In this document: positions 8,712 to 16,658 of the stretch, piece after piece
Numbering within the stretch: the first letter of the stretch is position 1
How the letters are laid out: each line of letters opens with the position of its first letter
NCBI RefSeq assembly: GCF_001642025.1
Contig: NZ_LWHO01000013.1
Location: forward strand, 1 to 64,000
DNA: 64,000 bases
From: Cutibacterium namnetense
GTDB lineage: Bacteria > Actinomycetota > Actinomycetes > Propionibacteriales > Propionibacteriaceae
Direction of reading: 5' to 3'
Made by a program: the position numbers and the translations under genes
Notes under the pieces: model-generated
What the model was told of the DNA's origin: nothing
The model's database searches: none
Seen by the model: the letters and a program-made list of their open reading frames with translations, nothing else

Positions 8712-11050
8712 CCGTGCTTGACGCGATCACGCACCTCGGCGCGTTTCGCGTCGTTAAAGCGGTCCAGTCCGCCAACAAGGTACCCGGTGATACGACGGAT
8801 CCGGTCGAAGGGCCCGGACTCCTCACCACGGCCACACTTCGGGCACTCGTCGTCGATGATTCCTGTGTAGCCACACTGTGGATCGCGGTCGACAGGATGG
8901 TTGATCGACCCGTACCCAATTCCACTGGCAGCCATGTGACGCACGATCGCCTCGAAGGCGTCGACGTTGCGTGCCGGGTCCCCCGACAACTCGACGTAGG
9001 AGATGTGGCCGCCATTGGTGAAGGCGTGGTAGGGCGCCTCGATGGCGATCTTCTCGGCGGCGCCAATGTGGTACCAGACCGGCACATGGAAGCTGTTCGT
9101 GTAGTAGTCGCGATCAGTGACGCCGGGGATGGACCCGTAGCGCTGCCGATCCATTCGGACGAACCGCCCCGACAGCCCCTCGGCCGGGGTGGCCAGGGCA
9201 GAGAAGTTCAAGCCAGTGCGCTCGGCCGCCTCGTCCATGCGTTCCCGCAGGTGGCCGACGATCCGCAAGCCAAGCTGTTGCGCTTCTTCTGATTCACCGT
9301 GGTGGGCACCGATCAACGCCGTAAGCGTCTCGGCCAGCCCGATGAACCCCACCGACAGAGTCCCGTGTTTAAGCACCTCGGCGACGGAATCATCGGCACG
9401 CAGTTTCTCGGAATCGATCCATACCCCTTGGCCCATGAGGAAGGGGAAATTGCGCACCAACTTGTGAGATTGGATCTTGAGGCGCTCAAGGAGCTGGTCA
9501 ATAACCAGATCAATCATCCGGTCGTAAGAAGCGAAGAAAGCATCGACGTCGTGATGGGCTTCGATGGCCAATCTGGGCAGGTTGATTGACGTGAACGACA
9601 GGTTCCCGCGCCCCCAGGTCTGGGCCCGGGACGGATCGTGCACGTTCGACATCACGCGAGTACGGCATCCCATGTAGGCGATTTCCGTCTCGGGGTGGCC
9701 GGGCTGATAGTACTCGGCGTTAAAGGGGGCATCCTGGAAGGAGAAGTTCGGGAAAAGCCGCTTGGCGCTCACCCGGCACGCCAACCGGAACAGGTCGTGA
9801 TTGGGATCGCCCGGGTTGAGGTTGACCCCCTTCTGTACCCGGAAGATCTGGATCGGGAAGATCGCGGTTTCTCCCCCACCCAAGCCGGCTTCAGTGGCCT
9901 CTAACAGGCAGCGCATCGCCATCCGTGCTTCCGGGCTGGTATCAGTGCCGTAATTGATCGACGAAAACGGGGTCTGTGCTCCGGCCCGCGAGTTCATAGT
10001 GTTGAGGTTAGCGATGAGGGCCTCCATCGCCTGGTAAGTCTGGCGTCGGGTCTCCTCGACAGCCTGACGACGAATCCGCTGGGCAAGACGGTCGGTGTCG
10101 TCGACGAGTCCAGCAAAGAGTCGCCCGACCTGCTCACGCTCGACGGCCAGACCATCCTCGCCAGGTTCCAACGTCCATTCAGACGCTGCTTGCCGCACCT
10201 CGTCGACCTTGTCCTCGTCACCGCCAAGAACTTCGAAGAGCCTTGCCAGACCTGTCTGGGCGGCGCGCCTGAAGGTTTTGGCGACGCCCGGGGCCATATC
10301 CCGATCGAAGTTCGGCACCGCCTGACCACCGTGCTGGTCATTCTGATTGGACTGGATGGCGATGCAGGCCAGGGCCGCATAAGACCCAATGGACTGCGGG
10401 GCGCGCAGCACGCCGTGGCCGGTGGAGAACCCGTGCTCAAACAGGTTGGTGAGGTTGATCTGGCAGCAGGTGGTTGTCAGGGTAAGGAAGTCGAGATCGT
10501 GGATATGGATGTCACCGTCTCGGTGGGCTGCGGCGTGGGCAGGGTCAAGTACCTCCAGCAGATTGAACTGCTTGGCCGACTCGGTGCCATAGCGCAGCAT
10601 TGACCCCATAGCAGAGTTGCCATCAACGTTGGCATTCTCCCGCTTGGCGTCGGCTTCCTCTGCGGAGGCGAAAGTGATCTCGCGCAAGGTGCGCATCAAT
10701 GCCGACTGCTGATCACGGGCGACGGTACGACGCTGCCGGTACAAGATGTACGCCTTGGCGACATCGTCATACCCCTGATTCATGAGGGCCTTCTCGACGA
10801 GGTCCTGGATAGCCTCAACGTCGGGGATCTCCTCGCCCATCTCGCTCAGTCGCGACATCACCTCGAGGGCAACTTCAGACGCACGCAGTTCAGCGTCGTC
10901 AATCCCGCATGCCACGAATGCCCTACGAACAGCCTCGACGATCTTCGTCGAGTCGAAGCGGATTACTCTGCCGTCACGTTTGTGAATGGTCAGCGGTACT
11001 GCACGTTGCTGGCTAGTGGTCTGGTCGTTTGGCTGAACGATCGTCGACAT
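8708..11050 (-). CDS. nrdD: Anaerobic (class III) ribonucleoside-triphosphate reductase
   Basis: Reduces ribonucleoside triphosphates to deoxy forms under anoxia with a glycyl radical. The 780-residue form starts at the ATG giving MSTIVQPNDQ, preceded by GAGGAG. The longer open frame upstream is riboswitch leader. The N-terminus is an ATP-cone regulatory domain (VIRFDSTKIVEAVRRAF and onward). The body contains FGHG-like active-site segments such as MGCRTRVMSN. The C-terminus has the zinc-site CGYTG...ECPKCGRG and the glycyl-radical loop RRITGYLVG, then the usual EVRDRVKHG tail. It forms an operon with nrdG. Confidence 0.96.
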   Translation of the reverse strand: MSTIVQPNDQTTSQQRAVPLTIHKRDGRVIRFDSTKIVEAVRRAFVACGIDDAELRASEVALEVMSRLSEMGEEIPDVEAIQDLVEKALMNQGYDDVAKAYILYRQRRTVARDQQSALMRTLREITFASAEEADAKRENANVDGNSAMGSMLRYGTESAKQFNLLEVLDPAHAAAHRDGDIHIHDLDFLTLTTTCCQINLTNLFEHGFSTGHGVLRAPQSIGSYAALACIAIQSNQNDQHGGQAVPNFDRDMAPGVAKTFRRAAQTGLARLFEVLGGDEDKVDEVRQAASEWTLEPGEDGLAVEREQVGRLFAGLVDDTDRLAQRIRRQAVEETRRQTYQAMEALIANLNTMNSRAGAQTPFSSINYGTDTSPEARMAMRCLLEATEAGLGGGETAIFPIQIFRVQKGVNLNPGDPNHDLFRLACRVSAKRLFPNFSFQDAPFNAEYYQPGHPETEIAYMGCRTRVMSNVHDPSRAQTWGRGNLSFTSINLPRLAIEAHHDVDAFFASYDRMIDLVIDQLLERLKIQSHKLVRNFPFLMGQGVWIDSEKLRADDSVAEVLKHGTLSVGFIGLAETLTALIGAHHGESEEAQQLGLRIVGHLRERMDEAAERTGLNFSALATPAEGLSGRFVRMDRQRYGSIPGVTDRDYYTNSFHVPVWYHIGAAEKIAIEAPYHAFTNGGHISYVELSGDPARNVDAFEAIVRHMAASGIGYGSINHPVDRDPQCGYTGIIDDECPKCGRGEESGPFDRIRRITGYLVGGLDRFNDAKRAEVRDRVKHG

Positions 11051-11144
11051 GCTCACTCCTCGAAGCAGCGCACGAGTGGAGCATGGATAGCCCCGGGTCA
11101 TCCCGCGCGCCCGTTGTCGTACCGGGTTCACCGACCCGGGTACT

Positions 11145-11312
11145 GGCAGGTATTCGGACTTCAGGGCCCTCCGTCATCAAACGGGTTCCTACCGAGCGAC
11201 GCTTCCCAGCCGGATGGCCAGTGCGTGGTGTCGCCGTCGTTCCCTGTCACCGCTGCGGGGCAGTTCCGGCTTTCCACCGGATTCCCTCTTACCTCCCATC
11301 ACTGACACCCGA
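11145..11312 (-). promoter_or_regulatory. Cobalamin (B12) riboswitch upstream of nrdDG
   Basis: Read on the minus strand, the leader contains the ordered cobalamin-aptamer blocks. These are GGGAATCCGGTGGAAAGCCG, GGAACTGCCCCGCAGCGGTGA, a GCACTGG arm, GGGAAGCG, ATGACGGAGGGCCCTGAAGTC and the B12-box-like AGTCCGAATACCTGCC. About 95 bases separate the B12 box from the nrdD ATG. This spacer includes a GC-rich hairpin at 11121-11141 (ACCGGGT/ACCCGGGT) that could act as the expression platform. Known cobalamin riboswitches usually repress when adenosylcobalamin is present, so nrdDG is predicted to be off when B12 is plentiful. Confidence 0.9.
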
Positions 11313-11503
11313 AGGGTTAGCCCCTACATCTGGTAGCCGGCGATGAGAACCAGCACAAGATGAAGGATATACGCCCTGAGGGGCCAATCCTGCACGCAAC
11401 CCCCCAAGTTGCCACAAAACAGCGCAGAACCAGGCTTTGCGAACCGGTTGTCCATCCTTATGACGACGGCTGGCATCATGGACACACGGAAAGGACACGA
11501 CCT
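11313..11503. other. Intergenic region between the riboswitch and the ybhB-like gene
   Basis: This non-coding stretch should hold the divergent promoters for the nrdDG leader and the ybhB-like gene. The only sequence element I can assign is the ribosome binding site GGAAAGGAC just before 11504. Confidence 0.5.
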
Positions 11504-11965
11504 ATGGAGATCACCAGCACATCCATCACCGAGGGGCAGCCCATCGAGCTGACGTACGCCCATGCCGATGCGGGCGGCAAGAACGTCAGCCCGCAGCTCA
11601 GTTGGACGCCCGGCCCGGCGGGTACCAAGTCGTACGCAATCACCATCTACGACCCTGACGCCCCCACTGGATCAGGTTTCTGGCACTGGATTCTCGCCGA
11701 TATCCCGACCAACGTCACCTCCCTTGAGGAAGGCGGCCCGCTGCCCGCCGGGGTGCGCGAGTGGACCAACGATTACCAGGAGGACGGCTACTCCGGCGCC
11801 TGTCCTCCTCCCGGCCCCGCCCACCGTTACATCCACACTGTCCATGCCATACCCAGTGAGCACCTCGACATCCCCGACGACGCCGCAAACGTCCAGGTGC
11901 GCTTTGCCATCCACACCACCGAGCTGGACTGCGCATCGATCACCGGAACGTTCCAGCAGTCCTGA
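11504..11965 (+). CDS. YbhB/YbcL family (PEBP/Raf-kinase-inhibitor-like) protein
   Basis: The 153-residue cytosolic protein has the phosphatidylethanolamine-binding fold. Landmarks are KNVSPQLSWTPGPAGTKSYA, the anion-pocket motif DPDAPTGSGFWHW, and GYSGACPPPGPAHRYIHTVHA. Bacterial YbhB/YbcL proteins have no firmly established substrate. The start is ATG with GGAAAGGAC upstream. A hairpin at 11981-12016 closes the gene. Confidence 0.9.
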   Translation: MEITSTSITEGQPIELTYAHADAGGKNVSPQLSWTPGPAGTKSYAITIYDPDAPTGSGFWHWILADIPTNVTSLEEGGPLPAGVREWTNDYQEDGYSGACPPPGPAHRYIHTVHAIPSEHLDIPDDAANVQVRFAIHTTELDCASITGTFQQS

Positions 11966-11980
11966 GTCATCCCGCATCGA

Positions 11981-12016
11981 CAAGCAGGCGCCGCGGATGT
12001 CTGCGGCACCTGCTTG
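11981..12016 (+). terminator. Hairpin terminator after ybhB-like gene
   Basis: Arms CAAGCAGGCGCCGC and GCGGCACCTGCTTG pair over 14 bases with one mismatch. The right arm contains the TTG at 12014 that could be misread as the start of the next gene, which argues for the GTG at 12026 instead. Confidence 0.65.
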
Positions 12017-12025
12017 ACTGATGCT

Positions 12026-13255
12026 GTGAAGCTTCGGCAGGCACTTCTCATTGTCCTTGTCCTGTTCGGTCTGGTCTCGTTGCCCCTTTCCGCCAGCGCT
12101 GCACCGCCAAGCCCCACTCCGACAACCACCAGCACCGCGTACGCCAGCGAGACCCCGACCCCACAGCCATCGGCTGAGGTGACCCCCGCAGCGGGTATGG
12201 GCTGGGATTCCGCCCCGGTATCCTCTGACATGGCCTCGAGAATGGACTGCGCCTCGGTCATGTTTGTAGGCGTGCGGGGGTCAGGAGAGACCCCTCCTTA
12301 CGGCAACACGATTACGTCAATCCGTGATGCCCTAGCCCAAAAGTGGCGGGGCAAAGGAACCGTTCGTCAGGTGTATCTGGACTATCCAGCCGCAGACCCC
12401 CACACCCTGCAGGATGCATCCATGAGCGATCTACTTTTCGATGCGCAGATGCCATCCACTAAGTACTTCGACTCAGCAGCCCTGGGAGCCAAAAAACTCA
12501 CCGCTTTGCTTAACGCCGAGAAGAAGCAGTGCCCTGCAGAATGGGTAGTTCTCGCTGGTTTTTCCCAAGGATCGCAAGCCATCACGCAGGCCCTCGCCCA
12601 GACCGACACCCCACAGCGTCTGGCAGGCGCCATCCTGGCCGGAAACCCCGACCATTACCCCGGCCAGAATGTCCAGGAGGTCAGCGGAGACGCCGAGCAG
12701 TCAGCAATTGGTATGTCCGCCATTCTTTACTACTTGCGTGAGCGTGCACATGCCACTCCGGGTGCCAATCGTGATGCCCAGATGCGGGCCATCATCCAGG
12801 CCACACTCAGTCTGAGCCAAAACTCCATCAACCAGAACGCCCTCGATGCCGACATGTCGAAGGCAGGAGCTGCAATTCCAGCAGAGGCGTACCCAGAAAC
12901 GTATTCGGTGTGTCTGAAGGGTGACCCGGTCTGCGATACCGCACCGGCACTCACCGGCATCCTCACCTTGCAGTCGACCTGGCAGGACGAACTCAATCGG
13001 GGCCGTCCGATTCACCTGGGCTACACCCGCACAGTCATGGAAGGGTCGTTGGACCGCATTGCTCAACGAATTAACGCCATCGGTGCCGCTGAGGCAAAGG
13101 GAACTCCCCTGCCTCATGGATCGACGGTCACGGTGACGACTCGCGACTGGGGACCGCTTCAGATCGGGGTGGCTATTGCTGCCGGTGTTCTTGGACTCGT
13201 AGTGGGTTGGCTGCTAGGTGCCCGTCGGCGTCGTCAGCGCCGCCGTTGGCGCTGA
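12026..13255 (+). CDS. Secreted cutinase-family esterase with C-terminal membrane anchor
   Basis: The protein is about 409 residues and starts at a GTG that gives a clean signal peptide (VKLRQALLIVLVLFGLV, cleavage after ASA). A Pro/Thr-rich spacer follows, then an alpha/beta hydrolase of the cutinase family: CASVMFVGVRGSGE, the nucleophile elbow GFSQGS, and a candidate catalytic Asp in a Cys-flanked loop (CLKGDPVCDT), with His in IHLGYT. The C-terminus has a transmembrane helix (IGVAIAAGVLGLVVGWLLGA) and an Arg-rich tail. Mycobacterial relatives (Culp proteins) hydrolyse lipids and esters. A surface lipid-ester activity is likely here. A TTG at 12014 is an alternative start. Confidence 0.85.
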   Translation: MKLRQALLIVLVLFGLVSLPLSASAAPPSPTPTTTSTAYASETPTPQPSAEVTPAAGMGWDSAPVSSDMASRMDCASVMFVGVRGSGETPPYGNTITSIRDALAQKWRGKGTVRQVYLDYPAADPHTLQDASMSDLLFDAQMPSTKYFDSAALGAKKLTALLNAEKKQCPAEWVVLAGFSQGSQAITQALAQTDTPQRLAGAILAGNPDHYPGQNVQEVSGDAEQSAIGMSAILYYLRERAHATPGANRDAQMRAIIQATLSLSQNSINQNALDADMSKAGAAIPAEAYPETYSVCLKGDPVCDTAPALTGILTLQSTWQDELNRGRPIHLGYTRTVMEGSLDRIAQRINAIGAAEAKGTPLPHGSTVTVTTRDWGPLQIGVAIAAGVLGLVVGWLLGARRRRQRRRWR

Positions 13256-13259
13256 AAGG

Positions 13260-13964
13260 TTAGATCTCAAAGAACCAGTACCCTGTGGTCACGACGCCGA
13301 TGACATCGGCCAGCAGAAGAGCACCAAAGCCGGCAAGGAGAGCTGAAATACCGCGATGGACCGCCACTGCGTGGTCTTGTCGAACGCTCATCACCATGCT
13401 GGCGACGCGATCTGGTCCGCCAATGAGATACGCGATTACCAGCACGATCAGCAGACTATGACTACAGGCGACCCAGATTAGCGATTCGACGACCGCCCAG
13501 CTGCGATGCGGAAGATGGGCAGCATGCACAAGCATCGCCCAGAACGCCGGATCGATGAGGGACGATAGTCCTACGAGAAGACCGCTGACGGCCAGGGCCC
13601 CTGGTGCCGTCGAACGCGGCGCGGCAGAAGTATCATCCTGGAAATCGTTCGTTTCCGCCCCCGGACGTACTCGCCACACCGCCCAAGCAATAAACGCTGC
13701 ACCAAGGATGGCCACCAAGCACACCCACACCATGTGGGGGACGTGAAAACCATGGATACCCAACCGGGCGAGCAAGGCCCCCAGGCCAAGCACCCCGGCA
13801 ATTCCAAACACGGCCGAGACCCCTACCGAGGTGACGAGAACAGTGACGACTCCGCGCCGCTTGACCCCAAGCGCAAGCGCCGCCAACAGCACCACGGATC
13901 CCAGCGGATCAAAGCCGGCGATACCGAGGGCGAAGGCCGCAGCGAGGAAAGACAGCACAGACAA
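13260..13964 (-). CDS. Polytopic membrane protein, GAP/LysE-like
   Basis: The 234-residue protein has about six hydrophobic helices. An N-terminal half (FALGIAGFDPLGSVVLLAALALG) and a C-terminal half (LLVGLSSLIDPAFWAML) each carry an Asp-Pro in a helix break. The halves are separated by a soluble loop (RPGAETNDFQDDTSAAPRS). The pattern resembles the GAP/LysE/cytochrome-biogenesis transporter-like families, but no transported substrate can be read. It is convergent with the cutinase gene, the stops being four bases apart. Confidence 0.6.
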   Translation of the reverse strand: MSVLSFLAAAFALGIAGFDPLGSVVLLAALALGVKRRGVVTVLVTSVGVSAVFGIAGVLGLGALLARLGIHGFHVPHMVWVCLVAILGAAFIAWAVWRVRPGAETNDFQDDTSAAPRSTAPGALAVSGLLVGLSSLIDPAFWAMLVHAAHLPHRSWAVVESLIWVACSHSLLIVLVIAYLIGGPDRVASMVMSVRQDHAVAVHRGISALLAGFGALLLADVIGVVTTGYWFFEI

Positions 13965-14097
13965 AGACTACTCGGTAGCCACTTGACGGATGGCCGTACC
14001 GACCGCAGCGTCGCGCAGTGAACGGAAACCCTCGATTTCACTTCGATGTCATCTCCGTGCTACCGTATCCGGGCTGGGTTTGTTAGACGAGCCCGAT

Positions 14098-14180
14098 GCG
14101 CGAGTGGCGGAATGGCAGACGCGCTGGCTTCAGGTGCCAGTGTCCCTTGGGACGTGGAGGTTCAACTCCTCTCTCGCGCA
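14098..14180 (+). tRNA. tRNA-Leu (anticodon CAG)
   Basis: The acceptor arms GCGCGAG and CTCGCGC pair over seven bases with A as discriminator. The anticodon arm CTGGC-TTCAGGT-GCCAG gives CAG, decoding CUG. A long class II variable arm (TGTCCCTTGGGACG) and a T-loop GGTTCAACTCC confirm a leucine tRNA. CCA is not encoded. Confidence 0.95.
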
Positions 14181-14193
14181 CAACAAAGCGAAG

Positions 14194-14227
14194 AGCCTCG
14201 AATCGAGTTTCAGGTTCGAGGCTTTTT
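14194..14227 (+). terminator. Intrinsic terminator after tRNA-Leu
   Basis: AGCCTCGAA and TTCGAGGCT form a nine-base stem, followed by TTTTT. This is a classical rho-independent terminator. Confidence 0.9.
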
Positions 14228-14484
14228 GCTACTCTCGTATATCGTCAGACGTGAGCGCACCCAAAACTGTACTCATCGGATTTTAAGCGCGTCACAACGA
14301 CCTCCCGACCAGACTCTCCGTACACCACGATGACCATTAGGTCGCCGTCAGCAGACAAAAGTTCAATAACCCTGCTGCGAAGTGGACCCGCGAGAACTCT
14401 GATTCCTACCTTGTTGGTGTCAGCCGGACAAACCCGGCGCGAGCACCCCACCAGGTGCCGACCCCATTACAAGGAGGACACCTC
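14228..14484. other. Leader/promoter region of secreted protein gene
   Basis: About 257 bases without a supported gene. A 68-codon minus-strand frame (14245-14451) shows no family likeness or ribosome binding site. The 3' end has AAGGAGGA serving the gene at 14485. Confidence 0.4.
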
Positions 14485-15072
14485 ATGATCAAGAACCGCC
14501 TCGTCGCTGCCGGAGCAGCGGCCGCTCTCGCAACTGGCACCGCCCTCATGGCCGTCCCGGCCCACGCTGCCACTCCTGCCCCGATTTCCCCCGCCCCTGC
14601 TCCTATCTCTCCCGCTCCTACTCCCACCAAGCCGGGCGTCGACACCTCGAAGCTGCCGATCCACATCGACTTCGACTGCCTCAAGAACAACGCCCAGGAG
14701 CGTCACCAGATCGAGCTCAAGATCGCCAAGATCCTCGTCCAGGACGGCACCGCCAAGTCCAAGGCCGTGGCCGTCAACTCCGCCAAGGAGATCGTCAGCA
14801 CCGTCCTCAAGGATCCGTCCCTGCTGACCAACCCGGGCGCCCTCGTGACCAAGATCGTCAAGATCATTGCCGACAATGCCCTCAAGGCCTTCGGTGACAC
14901 CTCCGGCATCGGTGATCTCAAGCCGCTCGCTCAGGACATCGTCAAGAACCTCAAGGCCGCCAAGGTGTGCTTCACCATCAACGTGCCCGGCCTTCCCCCG
15001 AAGACCCAGCATGTCAGCCACCTCGGTGAGCTCCAGACTGCCGCCTGGGTTCCCTCCAGCCAGGTTCGCTGA
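14485..15072 (+). CDS. Small secreted protein of unknown function
   Basis: The 195-residue protein starts at ATG four bases after AAGGAGGACAC-type sequence. A signal peptide (LVAAGAAAALATGTALMAV, cleavage after AHA at about residue 29) is followed by two copies of PAPISPAP and a TPTKPG spacer. The mature part is largely helical and Lys-rich (KNLKAAKV, EIVSTVLKD) with two Cys, at FDCLKN and KVCFTI, that may form a disulphide. I recognise no family. The strong ribosome binding site and strongly biased codons suggest high expression. A perfect hairpin follows at 15141-15165. Confidence 0.8.
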   Translation: MIKNRLVAAGAAAALATGTALMAVPAHAATPAPISPAPAPISPAPTPTKPGVDTSKLPIHIDFDCLKNNAQERHQIELKIAKILVQDGTAKSKAVAVNSAKEIVSTVLKDPSLLTNPGALVTKIVKIIADNALKAFGDTSGIGDLKPLAQDIVKNLKAAKVCFTINVPGLPPKTQHVSHLGELQTAAWVPSSQVR

Positions 15073-15140
15073 GCTTCGCTCATACCCATCACGAGGCCAT
15101 AACCGAGCAACCATGTGACTCATGTTGCCCGGCATGGTAC

Positions 15141-15165
15141 GGGGCTGCGGGTTTCCCGCAGCCCC
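15141..15165 (+). terminator. Perfect hairpin terminator
   Basis: GGGGCTGCGGG and CCCGCAGCCCC form a perfect 11-base stem with a TTT loop, 69 bases past the stop of the secreted protein gene. Confidence 0.8.
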
Positions 15166-15347
15166 TCATCACACCCCGCTCCACCGCTATGGCCACAGCA
15201 CGCATGTGCACAACGCGTCGGTGAATTCGCACATCCAACCAGATTGGTATGCGAAATCACCGTCCGGACACCAGGTGACCCTTCTCTCATTTAATCTCGA
15301 GTCCACGGTCATTAAGGCACGAACATCACATGCAAAGGAGCGTGGAC

Positions 15348-16469
15348 ATGACCTTCACTAAAAAGCTGAGCGCAGTGGCCATTGCGGGCACCTTGGTCGT
15401 TACTGGGGCTTCCATGGCCACGGTTCCGGCGATGGCGGCTGATAAGGCTCCAGCCCCGGTTACCGCCACCACCCAGTCGAAGCTCATCACCGGATACACC
15501 ACCAGCACTGATCAGTGGGGCACCAAGCTCTTCTTCCGTAAGAACATCGTCCCCAACGCTAAAGGGGCCGTCGTCATCGTTCACGGCGCAGCCGAGCATT
15601 CCGGCCGCTATGACTACCTTGCCAAGCGACTCAATGAGGCCGGCTACTCCACTTACCGCTTCGACCACCGTGGACATGGCCGTAGCGCCAGCCCATACGT
15701 CGATAACGCCATCCCGCGTGGCAACATCGACGACTGGAGCAACCTTGTCAACGACGTGCACCAGTTTGTGCAGATCGCCCACTCGGAGAACGCCGGCAAA
15801 AAGGTCTTCCTGTTCGGGCACTCCATGGGTAGCTTCGCCGTCCAGTCCTACGGCGCCAAGTACCCGGGAACCGTTGCCGGCATCGTGAGCAACGGTGGTG
15901 GCATCGCCGTCAACCCCTGGGGCCCCGACACCGAAGGACCGAAAAAGGTCACCGCGCACGACCTCACGGACGCCGAGAAGAACGCTTCGCCTACGATCAG
16001 CCAGCTCCTGCCGATGGATAAGCTCACCAGCTTCAACGGCGTCCTGCTGACCCAGGCGGTGCGCCATCCCAAGGCCATCCACCTGCCTTCGACTGCTGCC
16101 GAGGCCTTCATCCAGTTCAAGAACCCGCTGGCCAACGGTGTCTGCACGGATCAGGCCGTCATCGACGACTACAAGAAGGACCCCCTCAATAACAAGTACA
16201 TGAGCCTCGGCATGGTCAAGCAGATGGGCGTCGCACAGGTGTACAACACCTTTAACGCCCCATCCTTCACCGAGCCGACCCTCATCATGCACGGCGCGAA
16301 CGACGGCATCGTCCCCTCGTACTTCGACGTCAACTGGTACAATGCCATTGGCTCCAAGGACAAGAAGATCATCGAGTGGCAGGGTCTGATGCACGAGACC
16401 ATCAACGAACCCGTCAAGGACCAGGTCGACGACGCGATCATCAACTGGGTCAACGCACACAATAAGTGA
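15348..16469 (+). CDS. Secreted lysophospholipase/monoacylglycerol lipase-like hydrolase
   Basis: The 373-residue protein starts at ATG with AAAGGAG eight bases upstream; an earlier in-frame ATG at 15330 lacks a ribosome binding site. The signal peptide ends after AMA (about residue 30). The mature domain is an alpha/beta hydrolase of the lysophospholipase/monoglyceride lipase family. It has the oxyanion motif VIVHGAAEHSGRY, FDHRGHGRS, nucleophile elbow GHSMGS, the acid in MHGANDGIVP and the His of GLMHETINE, so the Ser-Asp-His triad is complete. It probably acts outside the cell on host skin lipids or lysolipids. It is monocistronic, with a strong terminator. Confidence 0.9.
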   Translation: MTFTKKLSAVAIAGTLVVTGASMATVPAMAADKAPAPVTATTQSKLITGYTTSTDQWGTKLFFRKNIVPNAKGAVVIVHGAAEHSGRYDYLAKRLNEAGYSTYRFDHRGHGRSASPYVDNAIPRGNIDDWSNLVNDVHQFVQIAHSENAGKKVFLFGHSMGSFAVQSYGAKYPGTVAGIVSNGGGIAVNPWGPDTEGPKKVTAHDLTDAEKNASPTISQLLPMDKLTSFNGVLLTQAVRHPKAIHLPSTAAEAFIQFKNPLANGVCTDQAVIDDYKKDPLNNKYMSLGMVKQMGVAQVYNTFNAPSFTEPTLIMHGANDGIVPSYFDVNWYNAIGSKDKKIIEWQGLMHETINEPVKDQVDDAIINWVNAHNK

Positions 16470-16491
16470 GCACCACCTCGTGGTGTCTTAG

Positions 16492-16533
16492 CAGTGGTTG
16501 GGTCGGCACACTTGCCGGCCCAACCACTGTTGT
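16492..16533 (+). terminator. Long hairpin terminator after secreted lipase gene
   Basis: CAGTGGTTGGGTCGGC pairs with GCCGGCCCAACCACTG over 16 bases (one G-T pair), followed by TTGTTAT. Confidence 0.85.
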
Positions 16534-16658
16534 TATACCGCCGCTATATGGGTGACAAATCACTATCACAGCGGCATCGCCGCATAGCTTGAGCATCGTC
16601 GCCACGATTCGCTCACTATCTTTTCGGTGAGCCGAACATACGAGGTAAGGTCTCCTTC

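Noticed and set aside
13965-14100. Integration (att) site at tRNA-Leu
   Set aside because: The genes on both sides look like core genes and no duplicated tRNA end was seen nearby.
14245-14451. 68-codon minus-strand frame between tRNA-Leu and the secreted protein gene
   Set aside because: Not clearly coding: no ribosome binding site and no recognised family, although the composition is not absurd.
15312-16460. 382-codon minus-strand open frame
   Set aside because: It mirrors the secreted lipase gene and is Val/Asp/Gly-rich without motifs.
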